From Thalassotalea agarivorans (lineage in GTDB: Bacteria > Pseudomonadota > Gammaproteobacteria > Enterobacterales > Alteromonadaceae): 64,000 nt of DNA. Shown here piece by piece: positions 54,906-63,970 of the stretch. Below the pieces are notes generated by a model. It made no database searches. It was not told the DNA's origin and worked only from the letters and a program-made list of their open reading frames with translations. The translations under genes were made by a program, and so were the position numbers. The stretch's first letter is position 1; every line of letters begins with the position of its first letter. The stretch lies in contig NZ_AP027363.1 of NCBI RefSeq assembly GCF_030295955.1, forward strand, positions 930,001-994,000. The letters are read 5' to 3'.

Positions 54906-55367
54906 ATGAAAAGCTTTCGAATAATGTTTGGCTTCGTTGCGTTGCTTTCAATGTTTTCAGTCAACGCTAAGCAGCAAGAATTTAGACCTGTGGTCGATTT
55001 CTTTAATGCGTTAGCCAAAGTAGAAGGGTATTCGCTAGACACTGTCGTATCAGATGATTTCGTTTTATTAGAAAATGGAGAGTTATGGAATACGGCAAAG
55101 TTAAAAGAAGAGCTAGGTAAAAGTAAAATAAAGTCACGCCGTAACTTTTTTCACATCATTTCTACGGTAAAGAATGATGACATGGCGTTGGTTAATTATT
55201 GGAACAAGGCTATTGTTGAGCTAGAAGATCGCACAGTAACGCTTGTTTGGTTGGAAAGCGCTGTAGTGACCCATTCTGAGGGTGATTGGCATTTACGACA
55301 ATTGCACTCAACGCGCATCTTGGAAAGTAAATTACCCAAAGATGTGACGTTAGAAGAAATGAAATAA
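54906..55367 (+). CDS. Exported NTF2-like protein
   Basis: 153 residues. A signal peptide ends at FSVNA, then an NTF2-like fold (VVDFFNALAKVEGYSLDTVVSDDFVLLENG, later ALVNYWNKAIVELEDRT and a final strand GDWHLRQLHSTRI). Probably periplasmic; family close to DUF4440/SnoaL. Fewer hallmark residues than the gene at 53394. Ends at a shared terminator. Confidence 0.75.
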   Translation: MKSFRIMFGFVALLSMFSVNAKQQEFRPVVDFFNALAKVEGYSLDTVVSDDFVLLENGELWNTAKLKEELGKSKIKSRRNFFHIISTVKNDDMALVNYWNKAIVELEDRTVTLVWLESAVVTHSEGDWHLRQLHSTRILESKLPKDVTLEEMK

Positions 55368-55392
55368 AAAAAGGGCATAAGCCCTTTTTTTT
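55366..55392. terminator. Bidirectional terminator
   Basis: AAAAAAAGGGC-ATAA-GCCCTTTTTTTT between convergent genes. Confidence 0.85.
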
Positions 55393-55397
55393 CGTCT

Positions 55398-55997
55398 TTA
55401 TTCTTCTCTAACTTTCACTAACACTTGTCGCAATGCTCTAAGAAAACTCTCTTCAACCGGTAAGCCGTTTGGTATTTCAGTTTTACTAATAGGCGCATTC
55501 TTTGCTGAAAGCGTCGTGGACAGGGCGCTACTACCTACTTTAGGCGCTGTGCCGCGCAGCGATACTCGCTTAATTGCTACTGTTGGTTGATATCCCGTCT
55601 GTTTGTTGTTTGCTAAATAGCTATCAATATTAGCAATCATTTGTTCAACGGTATCGTTGTTTCCGGTGTTGTCATAAACCGTATTAACCAATACAACTTC
55701 TTTCACAGTAATAACGTCTTCTTTCAAGCTGTCGACGTCAATTTTCATTTTAATATCATCAATACTCAATGCGACAGAGCCGTCATCATGACGAAACACG
55801 AGATGATATAAATTGGCTTTACCTTCAAATTCGTTGATATCAACGTTATCGATAGTAGCTGTTTTTCCCGTAGCTATCGGAGCTAACTCTGATATTCTTT
55901 TGGTTACATATGGGTTTAAAGAGCTACCCGCCAACCCCCAAAGTAGAAATGTACAAGCGAGTAATATTACCCCCGCTATTGCTGCCAATTTATTCAT
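55398..55997 (-). CDS. AsmA-like membrane-anchored periplasmic protein, unknown
   Basis: 199 residues. One N-terminal helix (LAAIAGVILLACTFLLWGLAG), then a beta-rich domain with KTATIDNVDINEFEGKANLYHLVFRHDDGS and DDIKMKIDVDSL. This start pattern recalls the N-terminal part of AsmA/TamB-type lipid-transfer proteins, but it is far shorter. GAGGG precedes the ATG. It lies 11 nt downstream of pheA and may be read from the same transcript. Confidence 0.65.
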   Translation of the reverse strand: MNKLAAIAGVILLACTFLLWGLAGSSLNPYVTKRISELAPIATGKTATIDNVDINEFEGKANLYHLVFRHDDGSVALSIDDIKMKIDVDSLKEDVITVKEVVLVNTVYDNTGNNDTVEQMIANIDSYLANNKQTGYQPTVAIKRVSLRGTAPKVGSSALSTTLSAKNAPISKTEIPNGLPVEESFLRALRQVLVKVREE

Positions 55998-56008
55998 AAA
56001 CCCTCTAA

Positions 56009-57193
56009 TTACTCTGTCGCTATCGCACTACTTGGGACACTAGCGGGACTAATATGCTCTACAGGGTAACAGCCAAGGACTTTAATAAAGTTAGTGCTTT
56101 CCGTGAGCAAAGTTATCGCTTCTTGCATTGCAAGGTGTTTTACATTGGCTTCAACATCAATGTAGAACATTTCTTCCCAAGGACGACCTTGAATTGGTCT
56201 TGATTCTAGTTTGCACATATTAATGCCTTTTTCCTTTAGTACAAGTAGGCATTCAACTAATGCACCTGGTTTTTGACCTGTCGCAAAGATAAAGGTGGTT
56301 TTGGCCGGGATCTGCTGAGCAACCTCGACGGGCTTACGCGCAACTAATATAAAGCGGCTGTGGTTTTCATCTTGATTAGCAATCGATTTTTCAAGGGCAT
56401 GCAATTGATAAAGCTTACCGCCTTCTTCGCTACCTATAACCGCAACATTTTCTTGCTGTAATTCGTACACTTTCGCCATAGCATCAGCGGTAGAGTCACA
56501 ATACTCTATACGAATATTTGCCTGTTTATCCAAAAAGTTGCTGCACTGAGTAAACGGCTGGCCATGCGCGTAAATCGTATCTATTTTATCTAATGAGGTG
56601 TTCACAGCCGTTAATAAGCAATGCTCAATGGGTTGTGTAATTTCACCGACAATAGATAAGTTTGTGTGTTGCAGCAAGTCGTAGACTTCGTTGATACTAC
56701 CAGAACTGGTGTTTTCTATCGGTAGCATGCCGTAATCTACGTGTCCGGCCTCAACTAATTGCATGATATCGGCAAAGTTTTGGCAACCTTGCTCGATAAT
56801 TTCTTCTGCGCGTCTGGAAAAATAACGATGACTCGCTAAATAGCTATATGAACCTTTGTCACCTAGAAAGGCAACGCTAACGCGTGGCACTTGAATATTA
56901 GGGTTAGTGAGCGTTTGTAGATATGCCTGTTGGTTAAGCACAGAGTCTTCAATAATCGTTTGGAATACACTGGTGACATAGTGAGCATCAAGTCCCAATT
57001 CCTTTCCTTGTTTGATCAGTCGAATTAACAGCTCTTGTTCACGCTGCAGATCACGCACAGGCCTTACGTTTTCTACTTTACTTTTAGCCACTTCAAGCGT
57101 TAATGCACGTCGCTTTGCAAATAGCGTAAGTAACGACTGGTCTAATGCGGTTATTTCTTTGCGTATATCGTTTAAGTCGAGTTGATTGCTCAC
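56009..57193 (-). CDS. pheA: Chorismate mutase / prephenate dehydratase
   Basis: 394 residues from GTG 57193, which has GAAGGA 7 nt upstream. An in-frame ATG at 57211 lies against the attenuator T-run without a ribosome site. N-terminal AroQ chorismate mutase (IRKEITALDQSLLTLFAKRR), prephenate dehydratase (VAFLGDKGSYSYLASHRYF, YGMLPIENTSSGSINEVYDLL) and a C-terminal ACT domain (LVECLLVLKEKGINMCKLESRPIQGRPWEE) for Phe feedback. Controlled by the pheL leader and attenuator upstream. Confidence 0.97.
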   Translation of the reverse strand: MSNQLDLNDIRKEITALDQSLLTLFAKRRALTLEVAKSKVENVRPVRDLQREQELLIRLIKQGKELGLDAHYVTSVFQTIIEDSVLNQQAYLQTLTNPNIQVPRVSVAFLGDKGSYSYLASHRYFSRRAEEIIEQGCQNFADIMQLVEAGHVDYGMLPIENTSSGSINEVYDLLQHTNLSIVGEITQPIEHCLLTAVNTSLDKIDTIYAHGQPFTQCSNFLDKQANIRIEYCDSTADAMAKVYELQQENVAVIGSEEGGKLYQLHALEKSIANQDENHSRFILVARKPVEVAQQIPAKTTFIFATGQKPGALVECLLVLKEKGINMCKLESRPIQGRPWEEMFYIDVEANVKHLAMQEAITLLTESTNFIKVLGCYPVEHISPASVPSSAIATE

Positions 57194-57214
57194 AATGTTT
57201 CCTTCTTCCATAAT

Positions 57215-57240
57215 AAAAAACCTCCCGAGGGAGGTTTTTT
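57215..57240 (-). terminator. pheA attenuator terminator
   Basis: AAAACCTCC-CGAG-GGAGGTTTT type hairpin with T6, between the leader peptide and pheA on the minus strand. It is the terminator arm of a Phe attenuator. Confidence 0.9.
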
Positions 57241-57267
57241 GCTAAATTTCGCTCAGCACACACTCCC

Positions 57268-57312
57268 TCAGAAAGCTAAGGTAAAAAAGAGTGTAAAAAT
57301 CGCTGAATTCAT
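57268..57312 (-). CDS. pheL: pheA leader peptide PheL
   Basis: A 14-codon frame encodes MNSAIFTLFFTLAF and stops 28 nt before the attenuator. Four of 14 residues are Phe. Low charged Phe-tRNA would stall the ribosome here and favour antitermination into pheA. The sequence differs from E. coli PheL, but position, composition and terminator fit exactly. Confidence 0.85.
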   Translation of the reverse strand: MNSAIFTLFFTLAF

Positions 57313-57373
57313 TTTTATCATAGTTTTAATTTACTGATGCCTTATTCAATGGTCAAGTGTTACTGAACAAAGC

Positions 57374-57766
57374 TTAAAGATTTAAAAGCACTAAGATATA
57401 AATAGCAAAACTACAGCCTATACCTACCGTCCATGAAAGCGAGCGCAGTGTGCTTTTGTTCGCTAAATATAGAAAGTTGTATGCTACGCGCGCCAGTACA
57501 TGAATCACAGCCAACGTCACAATGGTTGGCGTTGCTAACTTAAACATGACTGCAAGCAAAACTGCAGGGGCAAAGACGATAAAGCTTTCAAACGCGTTAT
57601 GATGTGCAGCAAGTGCTCTTGCGCCCATACCTTCTAGCTTCTTTTGTTGCTCTCTAGGAAACTTATTGTTGTAGCCTCCTAGTTTATTCATTTCAATAGC
57701 TACCGGTGCCTTTGCCAAAAATGGTAATAGTGCAGCGATGGTTAAACAAAGAATTAAAATAGTCAT
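57374..57766 (-). CDS. MAPEG family membrane protein
   Basis: 130 residues with four helices and MAPEG-type motifs (RALAAHHNAFESFIVFAPAVLLA, ARVAYNFLYLA). These are eicosanoid/glutathione-metabolism relatives; in bacteria the function is mostly unknown. It starts 9 nt after the acylase gene and is probably co-transcribed with it. Confidence 0.9.
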   Translation of the reverse strand: MTILILCLTIAALLPFLAKAPVAIEMNKLGGYNNKFPREQQKKLEGMGARALAAHHNAFESFIVFAPAVLLAVMFKLATPTIVTLAVIHVLARVAYNFLYLANKSTLRSLSWTVGIGCSFAIYILVLLNL

Positions 57767-57775
57767 TTTATCGCC

Positions 57776-60160
57776 TTAATAACTCAGTAACGTTAATTTA
57801 TAACGGGTTTCACCAGGCAAAAATGGTGATGCTTTACCTTCTTCCCAGTCACTGTGGCCAATACGATAATAAGGGCTCCAAGGGTGACCAGACTGGCTAG
57901 TTGGCATATGGAAAATACCATTTTCTTCATGCCCTGGTGCAACAATCATGCGTTGTGAGGCGCCGAAAGCTTTTCCTTGCACTCTTGGCATATAGCTGTC
58001 GCCAGCTAATTGCTTTTGAGGCATGTCTAAATAGCGACCAATAAATGGAATAGCGCTCGATAGTGGATGTTTGATATCCGAAGTGTTTTGCTGCCCCCAT
58101 GTTGCCGCGCTTAATGGTTGTTCTTTGGTCATATCGCTTAGGGTTTTATCGAGTGTTTTTGCAAACATTGTTTGCCAGCTATCTTCCCCTAACCATAAAA
58201 AGTTTTCTGGCTGCGTATTTGCCATATGCCATAGCGGCACTTCAAGCTGGTGACGAATTGCATGCAGATTGAAATGTTCATCCATGTTGGATAGGTTTTC
58301 ATTTAACAAACCAAAGACGTTGCTACGTAAATTCATTCTAAAATTACGCACAATGCGGTAAGCAACTGAGTCAACACTTGCACGAAGTGCATTGTCTTGT
58401 TCAACGATTTGCGCCGCCTCAGCCCAATGAGGATGGCTGATCAGATTCTCTTTAGTAAAGACGTGCTCTAGCATAAAAGACTGCCAACGCAACAAGAATA
58501 CGGCTCTGTCATCTAGTGCTACGTCTAACAAGTCTTGTTCTGAAAACTGTGCTTTGGCAAATAAGTCGTCTCTGATCTGTTGAGAACGAGCACCGAGTGC
58601 ATATCCACCATTACCAATTTTTGCTAACTTCTCGCCGCCAACAACACGAGAGTTGCCAGTCCATAATCGACCGTGAACGGGGTTTTTAACGCGCGGATAA
58701 TCTGCTTTTGCTAAATAACCTGTCCAACCATTTTCACCTGATGACCAGCTCGCAGGTAGTTCGCCAATCTCGCCTTTTTTAATTGGAATTGGCCCCATAA
58801 TTGACCAGCCAATATTGCCTTGGCTATCCGCCACCATTAAGTTCTGAGCAGGGACACCAGCGCCAGCGCCAATTTCAAACGCATCATCAACTGTACTTGC
58901 CGTTTCTAATGCAATTAAGTCGAGATTAACGGCATTTATATCGTGAGCAACCCAGCGATATGCTAACCATTGACCTTTGTGGTTTTTTCCAATGACAGGA
59001 CCCCAAATAGTTTCCTTCACATCAAATTCAACTGATGGTTTGCCGCTTACTGCCAACACTTGCTTACTGATAGTGAATGGGCGATAGCCTTCAGGCGTTA
59101 GGTATTGCATTTGTGCATCATTTACCTCTAAAACGATAATATCGCTCCAGTCGCCATAACTATTGGTGAAACCCCAAGCAATGCTGCCATTACTGCCAAC
59201 GACAATGTTCGGTGTGCCCGGTAGGGTAGCGCCGGTAACCTTGACGGTTTTACCTTGCTCAATATATTCAAATGACGCGCGGAACCAAGTGTTTGGTACG
59301 CGAATACCTAAGTGCATGTCGTCTGCAACCATCGCGCTGGTGTATGGTGTTTTATCACCGGCAACCGCCCAGTTGTTTGAACCAACAAGTGCTTCGCTCA
59401 GGTAATCGTCCTCGTTGTCTATGCGTTTTTGCATGGCTGCATTACTGGCAGCAGGCCAAGGTGTCGAAGGCATTGGAAATGAAGGTAAAAGGGTTGCATC
59501 AACCGCTGCATCCCATTCACTGCCTTTTGGATTTAAAAAGTTAAACGCAGATTCTGAAAATACATCATGCATAAGCGCCAATGTGCGCTCGCGTCGGCCG
59601 TCGTGATACTGCAAATCCAAATACATACTAAAGACAGCTAAAATCGTATCTTCTTCTCGCCACTCCACTGGATCTTGTCTTAATGCCAAATACTCAAAAG
59701 GTACCGCGCCTAAAAACATTAACCCTTGGTTAACGCCACGTGTGTAGGCTTGTAAAATATCTTGTTGCGCTTGTGGAAGCTGATTCAAAATTTTGCGCGC
59801 ACGCTCACGGAACCTGTGCTGTCTGATCTCTTGGTCTTTTTCTAGTGCTATTTCACCAAACAAGCTAGAAAGTTCACCTGCCGAATTTCGGCGTAGTAAA
59901 TCCATTTGGAAGAAGCGCTCTTGCGCATGCACAAAGCCGGTGGCTAGGGCAACGTCAGCTCTTGTTTTACCTTTTATCGTAGCAATGCCTTGCTCATCTC
60001 GCTCTACAGTAACGCTATCTTCAAGGCCTAAAAGCGTTTGTTTTCCGGAGATTAATGGTAAAGATTGATCGAGTTGTGAATAAAGCCACGTGAAAGCCGT
60101 AGCGACGACTAATATTAGGATTAATACTGCGCCAATAAAAATATTTTTTAATCGCTTCAT
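57776..60160 (-). CDS. Penicillin acylase family protein (Ntn hydrolase)
   Basis: 794 residues. An N-terminal membrane helix or signal (IFIGAVLILILVVATAFTWLY), the alpha chain, then the autocleavage site before nucleophile Ser261 in LVGSNNWAVAGDKT, followed by the beta chain with LGIRVPNTWFRASFEY and NGSIAWGFTNSYGDWSD. Matures by self-cleavage in the periplasm. Family members cleave penicillins, N-acyl-homoserine lactones or cyclic peptides; the substrate cannot be assigned. Confidence 0.94.
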   Translation of the reverse strand: MKRLKNIFIGAVLILILVVATAFTWLYSQLDQSLPLISGKQTLLGLEDSVTVERDEQGIATIKGKTRADVALATGFVHAQERFFQMDLLRRNSAGELSSLFGEIALEKDQEIRQHRFRERARKILNQLPQAQQDILQAYTRGVNQGLMFLGAVPFEYLALRQDPVEWREEDTILAVFSMYLDLQYHDGRRERTLALMHDVFSESAFNFLNPKGSEWDAAVDATLLPSFPMPSTPWPAASNAAMQKRIDNEDDYLSEALVGSNNWAVAGDKTPYTSAMVADDMHLGIRVPNTWFRASFEYIEQGKTVKVTGATLPGTPNIVVGSNGSIAWGFTNSYGDWSDIIVLEVNDAQMQYLTPEGYRPFTISKQVLAVSGKPSVEFDVKETIWGPVIGKNHKGQWLAYRWVAHDINAVNLDLIALETASTVDDAFEIGAGAGVPAQNLMVADSQGNIGWSIMGPIPIKKGEIGELPASWSSGENGWTGYLAKADYPRVKNPVHGRLWTGNSRVVGGEKLAKIGNGGYALGARSQQIRDDLFAKAQFSEQDLLDVALDDRAVFLLRWQSFMLEHVFTKENLISHPHWAEAAQIVEQDNALRASVDSVAYRIVRNFRMNLRSNVFGLLNENLSNMDEHFNLHAIRHQLEVPLWHMANTQPENFLWLGEDSWQTMFAKTLDKTLSDMTKEQPLSAATWGQQNTSDIKHPLSSAIPFIGRYLDMPQKQLAGDSYMPRVQGKAFGASQRMIVAPGHEENGIFHMPTSQSGHPWSPYYRIGHSDWEEGKASPFLPGETRYKLTLLSY

Positions 60161-60273
60161 TTAGTTGTATCTAGCATATTGTTATAGTGTTGCTAGAGTA
60201 CCTTAATTTGTTACGCATTACAGTATCATTGTAATAAATGTTGAATATGAAAATAGAATCGTAAACGGCGAGT

Positions 60274-61500
60274 ATGGACACACTAAAAAACTATAAAGCG
60301 CACTTTCCCGTTTTTACTACTCAGCCATCTCTAACCTATTTAGATAGCGCAGCAACAACGCTCATTCCTGATGTTGTCGCTAAATCCCACTATCATGCAC
60401 AATGTCATCTCCATGCTAACGTTGGTAAAGGCATGTATCCGCTGAGTGAGCAAGGTAATCAACAAATCACTTCGGTGAAAGAAAAAGTAAAACAGCTCAT
60501 TCAAGCAGGCCATATTGACCAAATATTGTTTACTGAAAATGCGACTACAGCCATTCACCTTGTTGCTCAAGGAGCGATAAAACCTGCTATTAAACCGCAC
60601 CACAACATCGTAGTAAGTATCTCAGAGCACCATGCTAACTTTTTACCGTGGCAGCAACTATCACAAGTGTTTGGTATTGAATTAAGAACGATAGACGTTA
60701 ATGAACACGGAAGAATCTGCCAGCAGCAATTACGAGCAAAGACCGATGAGAATACGTTGCTTGTCGCGCTTTGCCATGTCAGCAATGTGCTCGGGCAAAT
60801 GAATGATGTAGCTACACTGACTAAAATTGCCAAGCAATACAATGCCACCGTATTGATCGACGGGGCACAAGCCATTGCGCATACAGAGGTAGATGTGCAA
60901 CAAATTGGTTGCGATTATTATGTGTTTTCAGGACATAAAATGTATGCTGGCGCAGGTGTTGGAGTGCTTTATTGTCGTGACCAAACAGGTGAGTCTTTAG
61001 CGCCTGTTGTTTTAGGTGGTGGCATTGTCAATGCGGTAGCGGTGGATCAAACTAAATACATACGAGGCATTAGCAAGCTTAGAGCTGGTTCGGCTAACCT
61101 TGCCGCAATAGTAGCGCTTGGCAGTGCGATTGATTGGCTCGCGAGTATTGGCAATACCTCAAGGACTGCACGTAGTGCTTTTATTCATGACTATTGCCTT
61201 AAACGTTTAGTCGCACTTAAGGCAGTAAATCTATTGGTGGCAGCCGAATATCAAGATAGATTGGGACTGATATCGTTTACCATAGCAGGAGTACACAGCC
61301 ACGATACTGCTTCTTTAATGGCGCAGCAAAACATAGCTGTGCGCGCTGGTCATCATTGTGCGCAACCATTGCATAGTGCGCTTAACATAAAAGATTCTGT
61401 GAGAATATCTATCGGTTTATATAACAGCACCGAAGATATTGATCGCATGATTACCGTATTAGAAGAAGCAATCGCCTTACTAGGATTAGCGAATGATTAA
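60274..61500 (+). CDS. Cysteine desulfurase, SufS/CsdA type
   Basis: 408 residues. PLP Lys222 in FSGHKMYAGAGVGVLY and active-site Cys362 in VRAGHHCAQPLH, group II (SufS/CsdA-like), with DSAATTLIP near the start. It abstracts sulfur from cysteine as a persulfide. It heads an operon with overlapping genes (8-nt overlap with the SufU-like gene) leading to XdhC and a molybdenum hydroxylase. A role in sulfurating the Mo cofactor is therefore likely; general Fe-S assembly is the alternative. Confidence 0.9.
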   Translation: MDTLKNYKAHFPVFTTQPSLTYLDSAATTLIPDVVAKSHYHAQCHLHANVGKGMYPLSEQGNQQITSVKEKVKQLIQAGHIDQILFTENATTAIHLVAQGAIKPAIKPHHNIVVSISEHHANFLPWQQLSQVFGIELRTIDVNEHGRICQQQLRAKTDENTLLVALCHVSNVLGQMNDVATLTKIAKQYNATVLIDGAQAIAHTEVDVQQIGCDYYVFSGHKMYAGAGVGVLYCRDQTGESLAPVVLGGGIVNAVAVDQTKYIRGISKLRAGSANLAAIVALGSAIDWLASIGNTSRTARSAFIHDYCLKRLVALKAVNLLVAAEYQDRLGLISFTIAGVHSHDTASLMAQQNIAVRAGHHCAQPLHSALNIKDSVRISIGLYNSTEDIDRMITVLEEAIALLGLAND

Positions 61501-61945
61501 AATAGATAAGGCGCAACTATCCGATGTCGACCTATATCAAAACGCCTTGATTGACTTGCATAAATCGCCGTATGGTTTTGATGTGGTAATTGACGAAAAC
61601 GCTCGAGCGGAAGGCGAAAATCAAACCTGTGGCGATGAATTGGTGTTATCGCTCAATATACAGCAAGGAAATATTGCACAAGCTAGTTTTTCTGGCCATA
61701 GTTGCGCGATTTGCAGGGCATCTGCTGCGATTATGTGTCGTGCGATAGAGCATCAGAAAATTTCAGCTGTGGACTCGCTCTTGGTCAATATAGAGCAATT
61801 ATTTGATGAGCAAGTAACACAATTAGAGATACCCGAAACGTTTGAACCGCTATTGTCAGTAACAAAGTTTCCGGTAAGAATTCAATGCGCAGTATTGCCT
61901 TGGCAAACCTTGGAATCAGCGCTTAAAGAGTATCAACATGAATAG
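61493..61945 (+). CDS. SufU/IscU-like sulfur acceptor
   Basis: 150 residues. IscU/SufU fold with all four SufU zinc-site positions: Cys46 and Asp48 in QTCGDEL, Cys71 in GHSCAICRAS and Cys132 in RIQCAVLPW. It lacks the LPPVK and His features of IscU. SufU is a zinc sulfurtransferase that takes the persulfide from SufS, typical of Gram-positives and uncommon here. The 8-nt overlaps on both sides tie it to the desulfurase and to xdhC. Confidence 0.88.
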   Translation: MIKIDKAQLSDVDLYQNALIDLHKSPYGFDVVIDENARAEGENQTCGDELVLSLNIQQGNIAQASFSGHSCAICRASAAIMCRAIEHQKISAVDSLLVNIEQLFDEQVTQLEIPETFEPLLSVTKFPVRIQCAVLPWQTLESALKEYQHE

Positions 61946-62888
61946 TGAAAATTGGCTGCAATGGCAACAACGCTTTGACGAGGACAAAGCCTATGTGTTG
62001 GCGAGTATCGCAGCTACAGAGGGCGCAACTTATCAAAAAACTGGCGCAATGATGCTGATCGACGAACAGCTACAATGCGTTGGTTTACTTAGTGGTGGCT
62101 GTTTGGAAGGCGATATAGCGTTGCATGCAGAAAAAGTGTTTGGCGATAAACGTAAACGAGTGATCACCTATGATCTGCTTAACGATGCCGACTTATTGTG
62201 GGGGTTAGGCTTAGGTTGCGAAGGCAAACTGGATATTGTATTGCAATACTTAGCGCCGAGTAATGGACACCTAGGCATAGCGCAAATGTTGTCTGCAATC
62301 GAACAAGGCCAAAGTGGCTATTTTTGGCAAAATATTACTGACGATGGCACAAGCAATGGGCAGTTTGTCACTACGCTACCAGCCAACCTCGCCGCTGGCA
62401 TGGTTACGCCAATTTATCCGCTGCAGCATATACTTATTTGTGGAGCTGGGCCAGACGTTAAACCTTTAGTGGAAATGATGATGGTAATGCAGTGGCGCGT
62501 TACTGTTGTTGATCACCGCAAAGCACAGTTAGCGTCTATGCCTCAAGGTGCGACGACGATACATCAGCGACCAGAATTACTCGAACGAAACACATTAAAT
62601 TGCTACAGCGGTATTGTTGTGATGACGCATAATTTAGCACATGACCAAGCATATTTAGACGCAGCGATTGCAGCCAAAACAAGTTATATCGGCGTATTAG
62701 GGCCACGAGCTCGCAAAGAAAAACTGTTAAAAGAGCAACCTAAACATCTCCATAATTCTATTTATGGCCCAATAGGACTCGATTTAGGAGGCCGCGGCCC
62801 GCAAGCCATCGCTTTGTCGATTGTTAGCGAAATTCAACAGCATTTTGCTGGCGAGAAAAAGATAGAAAAACCTTGGGTTGTAGCCTAA
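61938..62888 (+). CDS. xdhC: XdhC/CoxI family maturation factor
   Basis: 316 residues. N-terminal XdhC/CoxI domain with TEGATYQKTGAMMLI and GLLSGGCLEGDI, and a C-terminal Rossmann domain (HILICGAGPDVKPLVEMM) followed by SYIGVLGPRARKEKLL and GPIGLDLGGRGPQAIALSI. XdhC binds Mo cofactor, supports its sulfuration by a cysteine desulfurase and inserts it into xanthine-oxidase-type enzymes. Adjacent to the MocA-like gene. Confidence 0.92.
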   Translation: MNSENWLQWQQRFDEDKAYVLASIAATEGATYQKTGAMMLIDEQLQCVGLLSGGCLEGDIALHAEKVFGDKRKRVITYDLLNDADLLWGLGLGCEGKLDIVLQYLAPSNGHLGIAQMLSAIEQGQSGYFWQNITDDGTSNGQFVTTLPANLAAGMVTPIYPLQHILICGAGPDVKPLVEMMMVMQWRVTVVDHRKAQLASMPQGATTIHQRPELLERNTLNCYSGIVVMTHNLAHDQAYLDAAIAAKTSYIGVLGPRARKEKLLKEQPKHLHNSIYGPIGLDLGGRGPQAIALSIVSEIQQHFAGEKKIEKPWVVA

Positions 62889-63500
62889 ATGCATATCCAT
62901 TTGATTTTACTTGCAGCGGGTGCATCAAAACGTTTAGGGCAACCAAAACAGTTAATTGACATCGGCAATAAAGCGCTTATTGTGTATCAAATAGAAAAAT
63001 TGATTGCCGCTAAACGCAATGTGCAAGCGCAAGTGAGTATAAGCTGTGTTTTGGGTGCAAATCACGAGCTATGTCAGCCGCATATAACTGACCTAGCTGT
63101 GGATGTCGTTATAAATCAGGCGTGGCAACAAGGCATGTCTACGTCTTTGCAGTGTGGCATAAAGCATGCTCCCAAGGCAGATGCCTATGGCATAGTATTA
63201 GTCGATCAATATGCGTTGAAGAGTGCTCAAATTGAGGCATTGATAAAGGCTTATGTAGAGCAGCCAGAGCATATTCATCTGGCCGCCAGTGGTGAACAGT
63301 TTTCACCGCCTGCCATATTTAGCAACAGTTTTATTAAACATTTTGCTAGCGCGACAGGTGATAAAGGTGCTAAACCTGTCTTATATCAATTAAAAGACCT
63401 ATTAGCGTTACATCAAATGCCAGAAGCATTTATAGACCTAGATACGAAACAACAATTAAAACAATTAGAACAATTTAAGGCCAAAGAGGGTAGATCATGA
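62889..63500 (+). CDS. mocA: MocA-like molybdenum cofactor cytidylyltransferase
   Basis: 203 residues. Nucleotidyltransferase with [20 protein letters not shown] (phosphate loop and Lys) and [25 protein letters not shown]. MocA forms Mo-molybdopterin cytosine dinucleotide. The family has DQP where this has DQY, a minor deviation. Context in a molybdenum-hydroxylase operon supports the call over other NTP transferases. Confidence 0.85.
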   Translation: MHIHLILLAAGASKRLGQPKQLIDIGNKALIVYQIEKLIAAKRNVQAQVSISCVLGANHELCQPHITDLAVDVVINQAWQQGMSTSLQCGIKHAPKADAYGIVLVDQYALKSAQIEALIKAYVEQPEHIHLAASGEQFSPPAIFSNSFIKHFASATGDKGAKPVLYQLKDLLALHQMPEAFIDLDTKQQLKQLEQFKAKEGRS

Positions 63501-63961
63501 CCATTCTTAAAATTAATGGTAAGACACATAAGTTTAACCAAGATCCTAGCATGCCATTGCTGTGGGTGTTGCGCGATATTTTAAAGTTTAAAGGGACCAA
63601 ATATGGTTGTGGCAAAGGCCTTTGTGGCGCATGCACGGTGCATATAAACGGCCAGCCAACGCGCTCTTGCGTCTTACCGGTATCGGCTGTTGAAGGGCAG
63701 GAGATTACCACAATAGAAGGTCTATCAGAAAACATTGATCATCCTGTACAGCAGGCTTGGCAAGAACTAAACGTACCACAATGCGGTTATTGCCAGTCAG
63801 GTCAAATGATGGCGGCAGCTGCATTGCTTGAAAGTAATAAAGCGCCCTCAGAGCAAGAGATTGAAATGGCGATGAGTGGCAACATTTGTCGTTGCGGCAC
63901 GTACCCTCGCATCAAAGAGGCGATTAACCGAGCGGCTGAACTAGCCACTGAAGTGAAGTAG
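63497..63961 (+). CDS. Molybdenum hydroxylase [2Fe-2S] subunit (IorA-like)
   Basis: 154 residues. Plant-type [2Fe-2S] site with Cys38, Cys43, Cys46 and Cys58 ([20 protein letters not shown]) and a second site CGYCQSG with CRCG in the C-terminal helical domain. It relays electrons in xanthine-oxidase-type enzymes. The size and the following Tat-exported large subunit resemble isoquinoline 1-oxidoreductase. Overlaps mocA by 4 nt. Confidence 0.94.
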   Translation: MTILKINGKTHKFNQDPSMPLLWVLRDILKFKGTKYGCGKGLCGACTVHINGQPTRSCVLPVSAVEGQEITTIEGLSENIDHPVQQAWQELNVPQCGYCQSGQMMAAAALLESNKAPSEQEIEMAMSGNICRCGTYPRIKEAINRAAELATEVK

Positions 63962-63970
63962 GAGATAACA

